Positions 20,627 to 31,433 are shown, counted from the stretch's first letter. The stretch is 64,000 nucleotides of DNA from Paenirhizobium selenitireducens ATCC BAA-1503 (GCF_000518785.1 NZ_JAEG01000011.1:102467-166466), one strand, 5' to 3'. The notes: generated by a model not told the origin, from the letters alone. Program-made: numbers and translations.

Positions 20627-21970
20627 ATGGCCGAGCCCGCCTTCAGCAAGGCAGAACAGGTAATCGACGAGCTCATGGGGTTGCACCCCAAGGGCTTCGA
20701 CCTATCCCTCAATCGCATTCGGCGGCTGCTGGAGGTGCTCGGCAATCCGCAGGACAGGCTACCGCCCGTCATCCATGTGGCCGGCACCAACGGCAAGGGC
20801 TCGGTCACGGCCTTCTGCCGGGCGCTGCTCGAGGCTCAGGGCCTTTCGGTCCATGTCCACACCTCGCCGCATCTGGTGCGCTGGCACGAACGCTACCGAA
20901 TCGGCGTCAAGGGCGGACCGGGCCAGTTCGTCGATGACGAGATCTTTGCCAGCGTGCTCAGGCGCATCGCCGACGCGAACGGCGGTCAGCAGATCACGGT
21001 GTTCGAGATTCTCACGGCAGCAACTTTCCTGCTCTTTTCCGAGCAGCCGGCCGATGTGGCGATCATCGAAGTCGGTCTCGGCGGCCGATTCGACGCGACC
21101 AATGTGATCGAGGCCCCGGCCGTATCGGTCATCATGCCGATCTCGCTCGACCATCAGCCCTATCTCGGCGACCGCGTCGAACTGATCGCCGCCGAGAAGG
21201 CCGGCATCATGAAGAAGGGCTATCCGGTCGTCATCGGCCAGCAGGAATATGATTCCGCCCGTGAGGTTCTGGTGGCGACGGCCGAACGGCTGGGATGTCC
21301 GCACGCGGTGTTCGGCCAGGATTTCGGCGCGCATGAGGAATTCGGCAGGCTTGTTTACCAGGACGAATTCGGCCTGATGGACCTGCCCTTGCCGCGGCTT
21401 CCGGGACGCCACCAGTATGGCAATGCGGCGGCCGCGATCCGTGCCGTCAAGGCGGCCGGCTTCGAAGTTTCCAATGCCGTGGCCGAGAAGGCGATGACCT
21501 CGGTCGAATGGCCGGGACGGCTGCAGCGGCTGACCGAGGGCAGGCTGATCGCCCATGCTCCTGCGGGTGCGGAAATCTGGGTCGACGGCGGCCACAATCC
21601 CGGTGCCGGCGAGGTGATCGCCGAGGCGATGGCCGGTTTCGAGGAGCGCCAGTCGCGGCCGCTCTACCTGATCACGGGCATGATCAACACCAAGGATCCG
21701 GTTGGCTATTTCCGCGCCTTTGCAGACATCGCCCAGGACGTGTTCACTGTGCCGATCCGCGGCACGGATGCGGCACTCGATCCCGTGGCGCTGGCCCATG
21801 CCGCCTTCGATGCCGGCCTAGTAGCTGCGCCCATGTCGACAGTGGCCGAGGCGCTTGAGGAGATCTGCGAGCGGATCGATCCCGACATGCCGGCGCCGCG
21901 CATCCTGATCGGCGGCTCGCTCTATCTCGTCGGCAATGTTCTCGCCGACAACGGCACCCCCCCCAAATGA
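20627..21970 (+). CDS. folC: Bifunctional folylpolyglutamate synthase / dihydrofolate synthase
   Basis: Mur-ligase-type enzyme that adds glutamate to dihydropteroate and then to folates. The P-loop HVAGTNGKGSVTAF is at about residues 49-62, and EVGLGGRFDATNV, ISLDHQPYLG and VDGGHNPGAGE follow in the expected order. ATG at 20627 (MAEPAFSKAEQ) gives 447 residues; an earlier ATG at 20537 would overlap accD and adds a non-family leader. It is the last gene of the trp-accD unit and is closed by a strong bidirectional hairpin. Confidence 0.95.
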   Translation: MAEPAFSKAEQVIDELMGLHPKGFDLSLNRIRRLLEVLGNPQDRLPPVIHVAGTNGKGSVTAFCRALLEAQGLSVHVHTSPHLVRWHERYRIGVKGGPGQFVDDEIFASVLRRIADANGGQQITVFEILTAATFLLFSEQPADVAIIEVGLGGRFDATNVIEAPAVSVIMPISLDHQPYLGDRVELIAAEKAGIMKKGYPVVIGQQEYDSAREVLVATAERLGCPHAVFGQDFGAHEEFGRLVYQDEFGLMDLPLPRLPGRHQYGNAAAAIRAVKAAGFEVSNAVAEKAMTSVEWPGRLQRLTEGRLIAHAPAGAEIWVDGGHNPGAGEVIAEAMAGFEERQSRPLYLITGMINTKDPVGYFRAFADIAQDVFTVPIRGTDAALDPVALAHAAFDAGLVAAPMSTVAEALEEICERIDPDMPAPRILIGGSLYLVGNVLADNGTPPK

Positions 21971-21998
21971 AAAAAGCCGGGATCTCTCCCGGCTTTTT
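21971..21998. terminator. Bidirectional terminator between folC and trxA
   Basis: AAAAAGCCGGG and CCCGGCTTTTT form an 11-base perfect stem with a 6-base loop. The A/T tracts on both sides allow it to end folC on the plus strand and trxA on the minus strand. Confidence 0.92.
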
Positions 21999-22018
21999 GA
22001 ATGCAGCGACAAGGCCGA

Positions 22019-22339
22019 TCAGGCGGCGCTGGAAATCCAGCTGGTCAGCGCGGTCTTCGGTGCGGCGCCGACCTTGATGTCGGCCACTTCACCATCCTTG
22101 AACATGGCAAGGGTCGGGATGGAGCGCACGCCGAACTTGGCGGCGATTTCCGGGTTCTCGTCGATATTGATCTTCACGACCTTCACCTTGCCGGCCATCT
22201 CGTTGGAGATTTCCTCAAGGCTCGGGGCGATCATCTTGCACGGGCCGCACCATTCGGCCCAGAAATCGACGACCACGGGCTCTGCCGAATCGAGAACTTC
22301 AGCCTGAAAATTGGAATTGTCGACTTTTACCGTAGCCAT
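22019..22339 (-). CDS. trxA: Thioredoxin
   Basis: Small redox protein that reduces disulphides using electrons from thioredoxin reductase. The active site WCGPC has cysteines at residues 31 and 34, with the cis-proline region [10 protein letters not shown] near 75. ATG at 22339 has AGGAG 6 bases upstream and gives 106 residues; the open frame beyond it is addA in another frame. It is 76 bases downstream of addA and may be partly cotranscribed with it, but the gap is big enough for its own promoter. Confidence 0.97.
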   Translation of the reverse strand: MATVKVDNSNFQAEVLDSAEPVVVDFWAEWCGPCKMIAPSLEEISNEMAGKVKVVKINIDENPEIAAKFGVRSIPTLAMFKDGEVADIKVGAAPKTALTSWISSAA

Positions 22340-22415
22340 GGGCTGCTCCTTTGCCGGTAATGGGATTTGACTAGATATGTGATGGTATCCGGCCCTGATT
22401 TCAATATGCGGTATC

Positions 22416-25400
22416 TCACGATGTCTTGAGCGCGGCAAGCGATTGCGCCAGCGTGTCCTCGTCGAGCGTGATGATCGTGCCGGTCTCGGTATAGACCAGG
22501 AGACAATCGAAGGTGCTGTCGGGATAGAGCGGCCGCAGGATCTCGCGATAGATTGCGAGCTGGGCGCGGTGCGACAGGGGCGCTTCCGCGGCACTCCGGG
22601 GCGCGCTGCGATTGGTCTTGTAGTCGACCAGCACGACCCGGCCCTCGACCACCGCCATGCGGTCGATACGGCCGGAAACGGCCCGTTCTTCGCCGTTCAG
22701 CATGAAGCTCCCCATGACCGAGACCTCGGCCTGACCGTCGCTTGAGAACACCGGCCCGAGGGCAGGGTGGTCGAGCACCGCCATGATCGTCGAGACGAGG
22801 GCTTCCCGTTCCGTCGACGGCCAGAACCGTGCCGCCCGTGCCGCATAGCGCCTGGCAGCCGGCTCGCGTTCCCCTGCGGGAACCTGCGGCAGCATCTGCA
22901 GCATGCGGTGGATCAGCCGGCCCTTCTGCAGGGCAATGCCGGCCGATTCGCGTTCGGCAAACAGAGGCGAGGTGACGAGCGCATCATCCGCCTCGTCGAT
23001 GATCATCGTGCCGGCGCCGGAGGGGCTGAGCGGCCGAGGCAGGCCCGGGGTCACGGGAAGCGGGCGCAGAAGCGCATCGGGCAGGACGTCGTCGAGCGCA
23101 TCGATGGTCCGGGCACTCTCCGTCTCGAATTCCTTCTCGAGGCCCGGCAGCCGCCAGCTCAAGCCGTCCCAGTCGCCGTCCGGACCGGAGAACTGGACTT
23201 CCGAGCAGTATTCCGCCTTGTCGCGCAGGGCATCGGCGATCATCTGGTGCCAGATCTCGCCGGGCTCGCGCACGCCGCGATAGCCGCAGATCACCAGGCG
23301 GTCCGCCGCGCGCGTCATCGCCACGTAGAGAAGCCGGCGATATTCCTCCTCTGCCATCTGCTTGCGGCGTTCGACGTCCGCGTCCGTCAGCGAATTGGAC
23401 AGCGCCTTGTTGGGAACCCAGATCGGCAGGGGCGGCAGGCCGCTACCGGTCTCGACCAGCCGAAACTTGGCGAGATGGCTATGGTTGAAGGGCTTTCCGC
23501 CGCCATCGACGAGGAAGACGATCGGCGCTTCCAGTCCCTTCGAGGCGTGCACCGTCATGATCCGCACCTCGTCGCGATCCTTGTCCTGCTCGCGCTTCAC
23601 CTCCGGCGCCTCGGTCTCGAGCGTGGAGACGAAGGCCTGCAGTCCGGGCAGCCCGGCCGTCTCGAAGGCGAGCGCGAAGCTCAGGAACTCGTCGAGAATA
23701 TCGCTCACCTCGCTGCCGAGGCGGGCAAGATAGGCGCGTCGCCCGCCATGCATGCCGAGCACGCGGGCATAGAAATCATGCACCGGCAGCGATCGCGACA
23801 GGGTCAGAAACTCCCGCAGGCGCCGAGTGGTCTCGCTCCAGAGGACCGGCGCTTCGTCTGCCGAGCGCTGGAGATGGGGCCAGAGACCGCAATGCTCCGG
23901 GCGGTTGGCGGCCAGTTCGAACAGGTCGTCCTCGCTGTGGTTGAACAGCGGGCTCTTCAGCAGCGCTGCAAGCGACAGGTCGTCGGCCGGGAGCAGGATG
24001 AACCGGCCGAGCGCCAGAAGATCCTGCACGGCGATGTGCGACGTGAGTTTCAACCGGTCGGCGCCGGCAACGGGAATATTGTTGCGCCGTTTGAGCGCGC
24101 GGGTCAGGGCATTGACGAAGCTATCGCGCTTGCGCACCAGCACGAGAATGTCGCCGGCGCGTATCGGCCGGCGTTTACCCTTCTCGATGATGGTTTCCTT
24201 GCCGATCAATTGCTCGATCGTAAATGCGATGCGCCGCGCCAGGATCGCCGACGGCGCGCTTTCCGGCGTGGCGTCGAAGGGGGCCGTCCAGTCCTCCGTC
24301 TTGTCGATCGGCTCGGCCGCGATCATGTTCCATAGGTCGACCGCGCCGGGATGGCCGATGCGGCTCGACATGTGAACCACGCTGTCGCCGCCGGCGCTGA
24401 GACCCCGGGCGTTGTCGGCGACGGAAAAGACCTGGTCGACGGCCGAGAGTACCGCCATGGTCGATCGGAACGACAGCGGCAGACGCACCGCGCTGAAGGT
24501 CTGGCTTCCCGCTTCCACCGCCCGGGCGGTGACCGACGCCTCCTCGGAAAAGCGTTCCGGGCGCGCGCCCTGGAAGGAATAGATCGACTGTTTCTCGTCA
24601 CCGACGGCAAAGAAGGTGCGGGTCAGGCTGCGCGCGCTCTCGCCGGAGAAGAAGTCCTCCCGCAGCGAACGGATGACCGACCACTGCACCGGGCTGGTGT
24701 CCTGGGCTTCGTCGACGAGGATGTGGTCTATGCCCTGGTCGAGCTTGTAGTGCACCCAGGGTCCGACATCGCTGCGCAGCAGCAGCTCGGCGGTGCGCAC
24801 GATCAGATCCTCGAAGTCGAGCTGGCTGCGCTTCTTCTTCAGCTCCTCGTAGTCCTCGTCGAGTCGCTCGGCGAGGATCAGTGCGGCCATGGTCGCCTGG
24901 AACATGCGCAGGATCCGCAGGCGGTCCTGAAGGGCGGCAAAATGCTCCCGGGCTTCGAGCATGGCATCACGCAGGTGCGGCGCCGCCTTGGTCATCGCCG
25001 CGGCGATCAGCGAGGTATCCGCCTTCGGCTTGCCGCCCTTGGTGAAGAAGACCGCCTCGACGAGATCGATGCGCTTGCGCGGATCGGGCTCGTGGGCCGC
25101 CATCTCCAGCAGGTCGGCAACCTCTTGGACCGTCTTGCCGCCCTTTTCCCGCGCGAGAAGAATGTACTCCGTGAGGACAGGTCCCGGCAGGGAGGGCAGG
25201 GGCCAGCTCTGTTGCAGCAGGGTGTCTTCGCTTTCACCCGGATCGATCCCGAGCCCCTTGCGCAGCAGCGCGTCCGCCCCGCCGGCCTTCTCCGCCAGGC
25301 GGGTGAAGGCTCTCACCGCGTGGCGATTGGCCACGAGGTCGCCAAGCAGGGTCTCCAGGCCACTCTCGTCGGCGATGCTGAGAACCTGCGAGAAGGCCTC

Positions 25401-25970
25401 GGCCAGCACGGCATCGTCTTCGGCGGAGGTTGCGGTCAGCAACGTACGGCGTGCCTCGGCAAGGACCGCATAGGCGGCCCGGTCGTCGAGCACGGTGAAA
25501 TGGCCGGCGACATTGGCTTCCAAGGGAAACTGGTGCAGCAGCGCCTCGCAGAAAGCGTGGATGGTCTGGATCTTCAGCCCGCCCGGTGTCTCCAGCGCTC
25601 GGGCGAACAGCCGGCGCGCCTCGGCGAGCTTGATGCGGTCCGGCCGGCGGCGCTCGACGGCATAGAGCCTGTCCGCCAGCACGTCGTCCGGCAGGGTGGC
25701 CCATTCGGCAAGCCGGGAGAAGACGCGGTTCGACATCTCCGACGCGGCGGCTTTGGTATAGGTGAGGCAAAGAATCGAGGACGGTCTTGCGCCGGCGAGC
25801 AACAGGCGGATCACCCGCTGGGTCAGGACATGGGTCTTGCCGGATCCGGCATTGGCCGATACCCAGGCCGAGCGCTCCGGATCGGAGGCGACCGCCTGCT
25901 GCAACGTCGTCCAGTCGAGCCATTCGGCCGGATCGTCGCCGGCAGGCAGAAGCGTGTCGTCACTCGACAT
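22416..25970 (-). CDS. addA: Double-strand break repair helicase-nuclease AddA (alpha type)
   Basis: UvrD-like helicase and nuclease subunit of AddAB, the RecBCD counterpart, which resects DNA ends for RecA. Walker [16 protein letters not shown] has K45; Walker B is [12 protein letters not shown]; late helicase motifs include [19 protein letters not shown] and [16 protein letters not shown]. The C-terminal nuclease motif is VLVDYKTNR. At 1184 residues it is full length. ATG at 25970 overlaps the end of addB by 11 bases, so the two subunits are made together. Confidence 0.96.
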   Translation of the reverse strand: MSSDDTLLPAGDDPAEWLDWTTLQQAVASDPERSAWVSANAGSGKTHVLTQRVIRLLLAGARPSSILCLTYTKAAASEMSNRVFSRLAEWATLPDDVLADRLYAVERRRPDRIKLAEARRLFARALETPGGLKIQTIHAFCEALLHQFPLEANVAGHFTVLDDRAAYAVLAEARRTLLTATSAEDDAVLAEAFSQVLSIADESGLETLLGDLVANRHAVRAFTRLAEKAGGADALLRKGLGIDPGESEDTLLQQSWPLPSLPGPVLTEYILLAREKGGKTVQEVADLLEMAAHEPDPRKRIDLVEAVFFTKGGKPKADTSLIAAAMTKAAPHLRDAMLEAREHFAALQDRLRILRMFQATMAALILAERLDEDYEELKKKRSQLDFEDLIVRTAELLLRSDVGPWVHYKLDQGIDHILVDEAQDTSPVQWSVIRSLREDFFSGESARSLTRTFFAVGDEKQSIYSFQGARPERFSEEASVTARAVEAGSQTFSAVRLPLSFRSTMAVLSAVDQVFSVADNARGLSAGGDSVVHMSSRIGHPGAVDLWNMIAAEPIDKTEDWTAPFDATPESAPSAILARRIAFTIEQLIGKETIIEKGKRRPIRAGDILVLVRKRDSFVNALTRALKRRNNIPVAGADRLKLTSHIAVQDLLALGRFILLPADDLSLAALLKSPLFNHSEDDLFELAANRPEHCGLWPHLQRSADEAPVLWSETTRRLREFLTLSRSLPVHDFYARVLGMHGGRRAYLARLGSEVSDILDEFLSFALAFETAGLPGLQAFVSTLETEAPEVKREQDKDRDEVRIMTVHASKGLEAPIVFLVDGGGKPFNHSHLAKFRLVETGSGLPPLPIWVPNKALSNSLTDADVERRKQMAEEEYRRLLYVAMTRAADRLVICGYRGVREPGEIWHQMIADALRDKAEYCSEVQFSGPDGDWDGLSWRLPGLEKEFETESARTIDALDDVLPDALLRPLPVTPGLPRPLSPSGAGTMIIDEADDALVTSPLFAERESAGIALQKGRLIHRMLQMLPQVPAGEREPAARRYAARAARFWPSTEREALVSTIMAVLDHPALGPVFSSDGQAEVSVMGSFMLNGEERAVSGRIDRMAVVEGRVVLVDYKTNRSAPRSAAEAPLSHRAQLAIYREILRPLYPDSTFDCLLVYTETGTIITLDEDTLAQSLAALKTS

Positions 25971-28900
25971 CGGCGGCCTCCTCGCTTTCGGCGGTCGACC
26001 ATTCGGCCACGCGCGCGAGATGGTCGTATTCGCCGCCGTAATCGTTCTGCTGGGCCGGGATCAGCCGCGAGACATAGCCCCGTTCGCCGCTTCTCAGCGC
26101 CTCGACGAACTTCGCCAGTTCCTCGATCGATTGATCGGCGAGATCGGTCGCCGACTTCTTGTTGTCGCCCCGGCCGGTGAGTTCGTTGTTCACCTGGTCC
26201 ACGAGAAGGCTGTCGGCCGGCTTCAGGCGGACATAGAGAAGGTTCTCGGGGCTCAGCCGACCGGCATCCCGAAATGCACCGGCACGCAGTGCGGCTGCCT
26301 CCAGGGCCAGCTGCGGATCAAGCAGGCTGCGCGCCTGTGCAACGCTGGGGCTCAGCCCCGTCTTGTAGTCGATGATGTCGGCATGGCCGGCACCCTTGAG
26401 GTCGATGCGGTCGGCGACGCCGGTCAGCGTGATGCCGTTGGGCAGCTCGATGCGCCCACGCGCCTCGGTCAGCGTCTTGCGGATCTCCGGCCTCCGTTCG
26501 CGTTCCCAGGCGACGAAGGCACGGCCGACGCTGGCGAACCGCTGCCGCCAGACGATGTCGATGTGGACGGGCAGCCGTTCGGCGTCGAAAAGCGTGTCGA
26601 CGATCCGCTGCATCTCGATGAGCGAGCGTAGGTCGGCCGGATCATGGCCCTCGCTGACGAAACGCTCGACGATCCTGTGATACAGCGTGCCGCGCTCGGC
26701 AGCACCGGGATCCTGGTTGAAGCCGTCGACCGGGTCGAGCTTCAGGATGCGCCGCGCATAGAGCGCATAGGGATCGCGCCGGAAGGCCCCGACTTCGCTG
26801 AAGGAGAATTGTTTCGGCTGCAATTCCGCTGGCGGCCTGGGTGCGGGGCGCTGCGCCGGGGCCTGGGCTTCGCTGCGGTCGAGCATCGCCGCATAGTGCC
26901 GGTAGGCATCTCCGCGCTTCTTGAGCCGGCTTTCGAATTCGCGGCCGCCGAGCGCCACCAGCCGCTGCAGCCAGCGGGAGGCTACAGTCGGGGCGGACCC
27001 CTGGCGCAGCGCGCGCGCATAGACGAGATGGCGGGTGCCGCTCGCCATCTGGAAATCATGGGCCAGCTGGCCGATTCGCCGCTCGGGCGGCTCCAGCCCG
27101 ATCTCGGCCTTCATCATGCGCGACAGGAAAGGATTGTTGGTGGTCTGGCCCGGCCATGAGCCTTCGTTCAGCCCGCCGATCACCAGCATGTCGACGCTTT
27201 GCAGCCGCGCCTCGAGTGTGCCGAAGACGAAGACACGCGGGTGCCGCATGGCCTTCGGCTTCACCGCTTCGCTCGCCGTCAGCGCGCCGAAGATATCGAT
27301 CCATTGCGGCCCGTCGGCCTCGATCCGACCGTCCGCCGACATGATCTCGCCGAGATGGCTGGCCAGCGTCTCGCCGGCTTCATCCGACCAGAGCGCCGAC
27401 AGGTCGCCACGCTCGTCGGCGCAGACCTGCTCCAGCACGCGACCGGTCCGCCCTGCCCAGTCGCCGAGCGCCAGCTTGTCGGTCAGCACGCGTCCGTCGG
27501 AAATGCGCACCAAGACGGAAACCAGCGGCTCGACCGCCCGCGATATCCGTGTGGCCAGGTCGCGCGCGCCCTCGATTGATTCGGCCGACAGCGAGAGACG
27601 CCATTGCGGCGCATGGCGGTCGGTGGCCTGCTCGGCGAACCTTTGTTCGAGAAGGGCGGGCAGGGTGCTGAGGTCGACCGTCTGGATACCGCCGCGAAGG
27701 GCGATCATCTCAAGGGCGTCGGCCGCCTCGCGATAGGCGTCGTGCGCCAGGCCGAAGCGGGAGAGGGGATGTTTCAGGACGGAGACCAGCGGCACCGGAT
27801 CGCCGGGGCGCAAGGTCGCTTCGAGCAGAAGCTGGGTGAGAATGCCCTGCTGCGTGGCGCTGAACGGCGTGCCGGCCGAATCGTCGGCGATGATGCCGAA
27901 CCGCGCGAGCTCGGCGGTCACCCGCCGCGCCAGCGCCCGGTCCGGCGTGATCAGCGCCACGCGGCTTTCGCCGCCATCGGCGCCGGGCTGCTCGAGACCC
28001 AGGCGAAGCGCGATGGCGATCGCCGTCGCCTCCTCGCGCTCGTTTGCCGCCTCGATCAAAGCCACGTCGGCAAAGGCCCGCTCCAGGCGTTCGTCTCCGA
28101 ATTCGGTCCGCCATGCCTGCCAGGCATCCGTCGCACCGGCCGGCGCCATGGCGCACGACAGGACCTCGGCGCGTTCAGCAAGCGCAATGTCTGCCGCGCC
28201 GAGCGGTTCCACCTCGGTCCGGTCGACCTGCAGGTGCTGCAGCAACCGGAACAGGCCGTATTGCGGATGGCCGCGGCTCGCGGGTTCGGCCGACCGGCCG
28301 GCTTCCGGTTCGAGGCCGACCTTCAGCCAGTCCTCCGGCGACATCACGGTGTCCAGCCCAGGAAGCACGACGACGCCCTCCGGCCGCGCGGCAATCGCGG
28401 CGATGAGGTCGGCCGCCGCCGGGATTGACCCGGTGGAACCGGCGACGATGACGGGATGGCCGCCCTCAAGCTTGGCAAGACGCTGCGCTTCGGCCTTCAG
28501 CACCGCGTCGCGATGGAGGGCGGGCGAGGAGCGCGTCAGTTCCTCCAGCCGTGCCGGCCAGAAGGCGGTGGCGATCTTGAGGAATTCCACCGTCAGCTGC
28601 CACCAGGAGGCAAAGTCGCGGACGTCGAGCTTGACCAGATCCGCCCAGTCGCGGCCTTCCGTCTCGACGGCGTCGATCAGTTCGGCAAGGGCGCGGGCCA
28701 GCCAGACGGCATCGGCGGGGCTCGCCGGCGCGACAAGCGGGGTGTCGGCATGAATGCTGCGGACGATCGCCGGCAGTTGATTGCGCCAGGCGAGAATGAG
28801 GCGCGCCAGTTCCAGCAGCATGACCGTGCCGCTGACGGGGGGCGCGAGGTCGAGCAGCGCCGGCGCATCGGCCTCGAAGAAGCCGCCATCCTCTTCCGTT

Positions 28901-29151
28901 TCGCCAAGCGGACGGATGATAGGCAGGATGGCGGATCGACCGCCCAGCAGGTCGACAAATTCGGAGCGCATAACACGCGCCGCGCGCCGCGTCGGCACGA
29001 GGATCGTCACCCGGGCGAGCGACAGCGGATCGCCGGGATCGTAGCGGTAGTCGGGTGCAAGGGTCCCGTCGAGCAGCCGCGCTGCCAGCACCTTGAGGAA
29101 GGGCAACCCGGCCGGTATCGTCAGGACACGCGGTTGGTGCGCCCGTGCCAT
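25960..29151 (-). CDS. addB: Double-strand break repair protein AddB (alpha type)
   Basis: Second subunit of AddAB, 1063 residues. The N-terminus (TIPAGLPFLKVLAARLLDG) stands where a Walker A would be but has no GKT/GKS. Helicase-like remnants follow (VPTRRAARVMRSEF, GGLNEGSWPG). The C-terminal RecB-type nuclease has DIIDYKTG. The region after it holds no cysteine, so the iron-sulphur cluster of Bacillus AddB is absent. This fits the alphaproteobacterial family. The start is ATG at 29151, 3 bases after the murU-like stop. Confidence 0.94.
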   Translation of the reverse strand: MARAHQPRVLTIPAGLPFLKVLAARLLDGTLAPDYRYDPGDPLSLARVTILVPTRRAARVMRSEFVDLLGGRSAILPIIRPLGETEEDGGFFEADAPALLDLAPPVSGTVMLLELARLILAWRNQLPAIVRSIHADTPLVAPASPADAVWLARALAELIDAVETEGRDWADLVKLDVRDFASWWQLTVEFLKIATAFWPARLEELTRSSPALHRDAVLKAEAQRLAKLEGGHPVIVAGSTGSIPAAADLIAAIAARPEGVVVLPGLDTVMSPEDWLKVGLEPEAGRSAEPASRGHPQYGLFRLLQHLQVDRTEVEPLGAADIALAERAEVLSCAMAPAGATDAWQAWRTEFGDERLERAFADVALIEAANEREEATAIAIALRLGLEQPGADGGESRVALITPDRALARRVTAELARFGIIADDSAGTPFSATQQGILTQLLLEATLRPGDPVPLVSVLKHPLSRFGLAHDAYREAADALEMIALRGGIQTVDLSTLPALLEQRFAEQATDRHAPQWRLSLSAESIEGARDLATRISRAVEPLVSVLVRISDGRVLTDKLALGDWAGRTGRVLEQVCADERGDLSALWSDEAGETLASHLGEIMSADGRIEADGPQWIDIFGALTASEAVKPKAMRHPRVFVFGTLEARLQSVDMLVIGGLNEGSWPGQTTNNPFLSRMMKAEIGLEPPERRIGQLAHDFQMASGTRHLVYARALRQGSAPTVASRWLQRLVALGGREFESRLKKRGDAYRHYAAMLDRSEAQAPAQRPAPRPPAELQPKQFSFSEVGAFRRDPYALYARRILKLDPVDGFNQDPGAAERGTLYHRIVERFVSEGHDPADLRSLIEMQRIVDTLFDAERLPVHIDIVWRQRFASVGRAFVAWERERRPEIRKTLTEARGRIELPNGITLTGVADRIDLKGAGHADIIDYKTGLSPSVAQARSLLDPQLALEAAALRAGAFRDAGRLSPENLLYVRLKPADSLLVDQVNNELTGRGDNKKSATDLADQSIEELAKFVEALRSGERGYVSRLIPAQQNDYGGEYDHLARVAEWSTAESEEAADVE

Positions 29152-29154
29152 CGC

Positions 29155-29898
29155 TCAGGCTCCGTCGCTGATCGGGTTTCCGAACCGCCGGATCGTCTCT
29201 TCCGCCTCGCCGATCGCCTCGGGCGTGCCGACCGTCAGCCACTGGCCGGTCATCACAATGCCGTAGAGCCGGCTGCTGGCGATGGCCCGGTCGAAATAGA
29301 TGTTGAGGTTGAAGGCATCCGTGGGTGCGTCGTCGAACAATTCGGGCATCAGCGCGATCGCGCCGGCATAGACCACGGGATTGGCATCGCCGTCCTCGTA
29401 GCGTTTCAGCCGTCCGTCGCTGCCGAGCGAAAAGTCCTTCTTGCCGTTATGGCCCGTCGTTCTTTCAAGCGGCACGCAGAGGAGCGCCATGTCCATGAGC
29501 GCCGGGTCGAAGAAATCGGCCAGAAGCCACAGATTGGATTTGTCCGCGCTTTCGTCGCCGATCCAGAACAGGTCGGCATTCATCACGAAGGCGGGCGAAC
29601 GGTCGAGCAGCTTCAGTCCCTTGACCAGTCCGCCGCCGGAATTCATCAGCGCCGCACGCTCGTCGGAAATGAGGATTTCCAGCCCGCGATACCCGGCGAG
29701 ATGGGCCTCCATCTGCTCGGCGAAATGGTGCACGTTGACCACGACCCTCTCGACGCCGGCGGCAACCAGCGTATCGAGCACATAGTCGATCATCGGCCTG
29801 CCGGCGATCGGGACCAGCGGCTTCGGCATGCTGTTGGTAATCGGCCGCATCCGGGTGCCGAGCCCGGCTGCGAGTACCATCGCGTTGTTGATCTTCAT
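29155..29898 (-). CDS. murU: Sugar-1-phosphate nucleotidyltransferase, probably MurNAc-1-P uridylyltransferase
   Basis: A 247-residue nucleotidyltransferase with the signature LAAGLGTRMRPITNSMPKPL and the metal aspartate region VMNADLFWIGDE. The family includes mannose-1-P guanylyltransferases, but the neighbour is an AmgK-type kinase, and AmgK plus MurU form the known recycling route MurNAc to MurNAc-1-P to UDP-MurNAc that bypasses MurA. The specificity call therefore rests on context. It starts in a 4-base overlap with the kinase gene. Confidence 0.82.
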   Translation of the reverse strand: MKINNAMVLAAGLGTRMRPITNSMPKPLVPIAGRPMIDYVLDTLVAAGVERVVVNVHHFAEQMEAHLAGYRGLEILISDERAALMNSGGGLVKGLKLLDRSPAFVMNADLFWIGDESADKSNLWLLADFFDPALMDMALLCVPLERTTGHNGKKDFSLGSDGRLKRYEDGDANPVVYAGAIALMPELFDDAPTDAFNLNIYFDRAIASSRLYGIVMTGQWLTVGTPEAIGEAEETIRRFGNPISDGA

Positions 29899-31433
29899 CG
29901 TGCCTTAGGAAGTGATTCGGTCTCGCCGATTCCAACCCTTGCACACCAGTCGCGCAAGGGGGCAAGGCTTTCGTGCTCGAAGGCGACCGACAGGTGCCAG
30001 AGCGTGCGCGGCATGTGCTTCATATAGCCGGACTTGTGGTCGCGCTTCATCAGCCGGACCCAGAGTCCGTTGAGCTTGCAGGCGCGCTGCGCCGACATGA
30101 TGGCCCAGGCCTTGAGGAAATCGGCTTCGTCGAAGCCAGGCTCCTGGCGACGAAGGCCGAGATAGTCCGCCATCAGCTGGTCGACCAGGTCGCGCTCGAC
30201 GGTCACGCGGGCATCCTGGACGATCGACACGAGGTCATAGGCCGAGGGGCCGATCATCGCATCCTGGAAATCGATGAGGCCCACCCGCTGGATGCCCTGC
30301 TGCTCGCTCCGCCAGATGATGTTCGGCGAGTGGAAGTCACGCAGCACGAGCGTCTTTTCGGTCGTGGCAAGCTGGTCGATCAGGCTGTCCCAGATCGCCA
30401 GGTACTCGGCTCGCTCTGCGTCGGTCGCTACGGCGCCGTTCCGTTTCCACGGCAGGTGCCAGTCGATCAGCAACTCGGCCTCCATCTTCATGGCGGTCCG
30501 GTCGTAGTCGGGAACGTGATGCACGCGACCGGCTTCGATCTCGATGTCCCGCTCGAAACGGGTGGCATGGAGTGCGGCAAGGCAGGCGACGCCGGCGCGG
30601 TAACGCTCGGGGATCGGCTTGCCGTCTTCGTCGAGAACGGTCTCCGGGCCGAAATCCTCGATCAACAGCAGGCCGGCTTCGCAATCCCGCTCATAGATCT
30701 CCGGCGCGGCGAAGCCGCGCTGACGCAGTGCCTGGTCGATGGCGACGAAGGGATAGACATCCTCGGCGAGATGGGCGATCTGCGAGTAGGGCTTGCCGTC
30801 GCGGATCGGCGGGCCGTCGGGCTGGCGCGGCGCATCCATCAGCACCCGCCGCGCGCTGCCGTCAGCCGGATAGATGTACTCGTAGGCGCGCGTCGATGCG
30901 TCGCCGGTGAGGTGGCGGCGCCGGGCGCCGGCATAGCCATGGGCGTCCAGGAAGCGACGGATCGAAAAAACGCGTTCGATGCGCGCGATCTTCGGCGCGG
31001 GCGCCGTGATCGTCACCTGTCGCCCGCCTTCGGCATCGAAGCCGAAGGTGATGTCGATACGGTTTGTCGGCAGGCTGGTGCCGGCCTTGTCGGGCCATTC
31101 GACGAGGCAGACGCCGGTGTCGAGCGCATCGGCAAAACCGATCTCCTCAAGCTCGCCCGGATCGGCAAGGCGATAGAGATCGAAATGCGCGACAGCGAGG
31201 CGCAGGTCGTAATTCTGCACGAGGGTGAAGGTCGGGCTCGGCACTTCGAGATAGTCGTCGTCTGCCATCGCCCGGAGCAGCGCGCGCGACAGCGTCGACT
31301 TGCCGGCGCCGAGATCGCCCCACAATGCCAGGCAGTCGCCCGGCTTCACCACCAGCGCCAGTTCCTCACCGAGGCGGATCGTGTCAGCCTCGGTGGCGAG
31401 GTGAAGCGAGAGGCTCGGTAGCGTGTCGGTCAT
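29895..31433 (-). CDS. Fusion of TsaE (tRNA t6A ATPase) and AmgK-like sugar kinase
   Basis: Two proteins in one 512-residue chain. Residues 1 to about 155 are TsaE, the ATPase of the TsaBDE complex that makes N6-threonylcarbamoyladenosine in tRNA: P-loop GDLGAGKSTLSRALL (K45), then SPTFTLVQNYD, HFDLYRL and EWPDKAG. Residues about 165-512 are an aminoglycoside-phosphotransferase-like kinase: LLIEDFGPE, catalytic LRDFHSPNIIW and the metal DFG-like IDFQDAMIG. In Pseudomonas and Caulobacter the stand-alone kinase AmgK phosphorylates MurNAc and GlcNAc at C1. ATG at 31433 overlaps the divL stop. The fusion is found in many alphaproteobacteria. Confidence 0.9.
   Translation of the reverse strand: MTDTLPSLSLHLATEADTIRLGEELALVVKPGDCLALWGDLGAGKSTLSRALLRAMADDDYLEVPSPTFTLVQNYDLRLAVAHFDLYRLADPGELEEIGFADALDTGVCLVEWPDKAGTSLPTNRIDITFGFDAEGGRQVTITAPAPKIARIERVFSIRRFLDAHGYAGARRRHLTGDASTRAYEYIYPADGSARRVLMDAPRQPDGPPIRDGKPYSQIAHLAEDVYPFVAIDQALRQRGFAAPEIYERDCEAGLLLIEDFGPETVLDEDGKPIPERYRAGVACLAALHATRFERDIEIEAGRVHHVPDYDRTAMKMEAELLIDWHLPWKRNGAVATDAERAEYLAIWDSLIDQLATTEKTLVLRDFHSPNIIWRSEQQGIQRVGLIDFQDAMIGPSAYDLVSIVQDARVTVERDLVDQLMADYLGLRRQEPGFDEADFLKAWAIMSAQRACKLNGLWVRLMKRDHKSGYMKHMPRTLWHLSVAFEHESLAPLRDWCARVGIGETESLPKAR

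Noticed and set aside
22767..30027. Several 500-600 codon plus-strand frames opposite addA, addB and murU
   Set aside because: All are antisense to well-supported genes and have shadow-like composition (many R, G, Q, H and no motifs).
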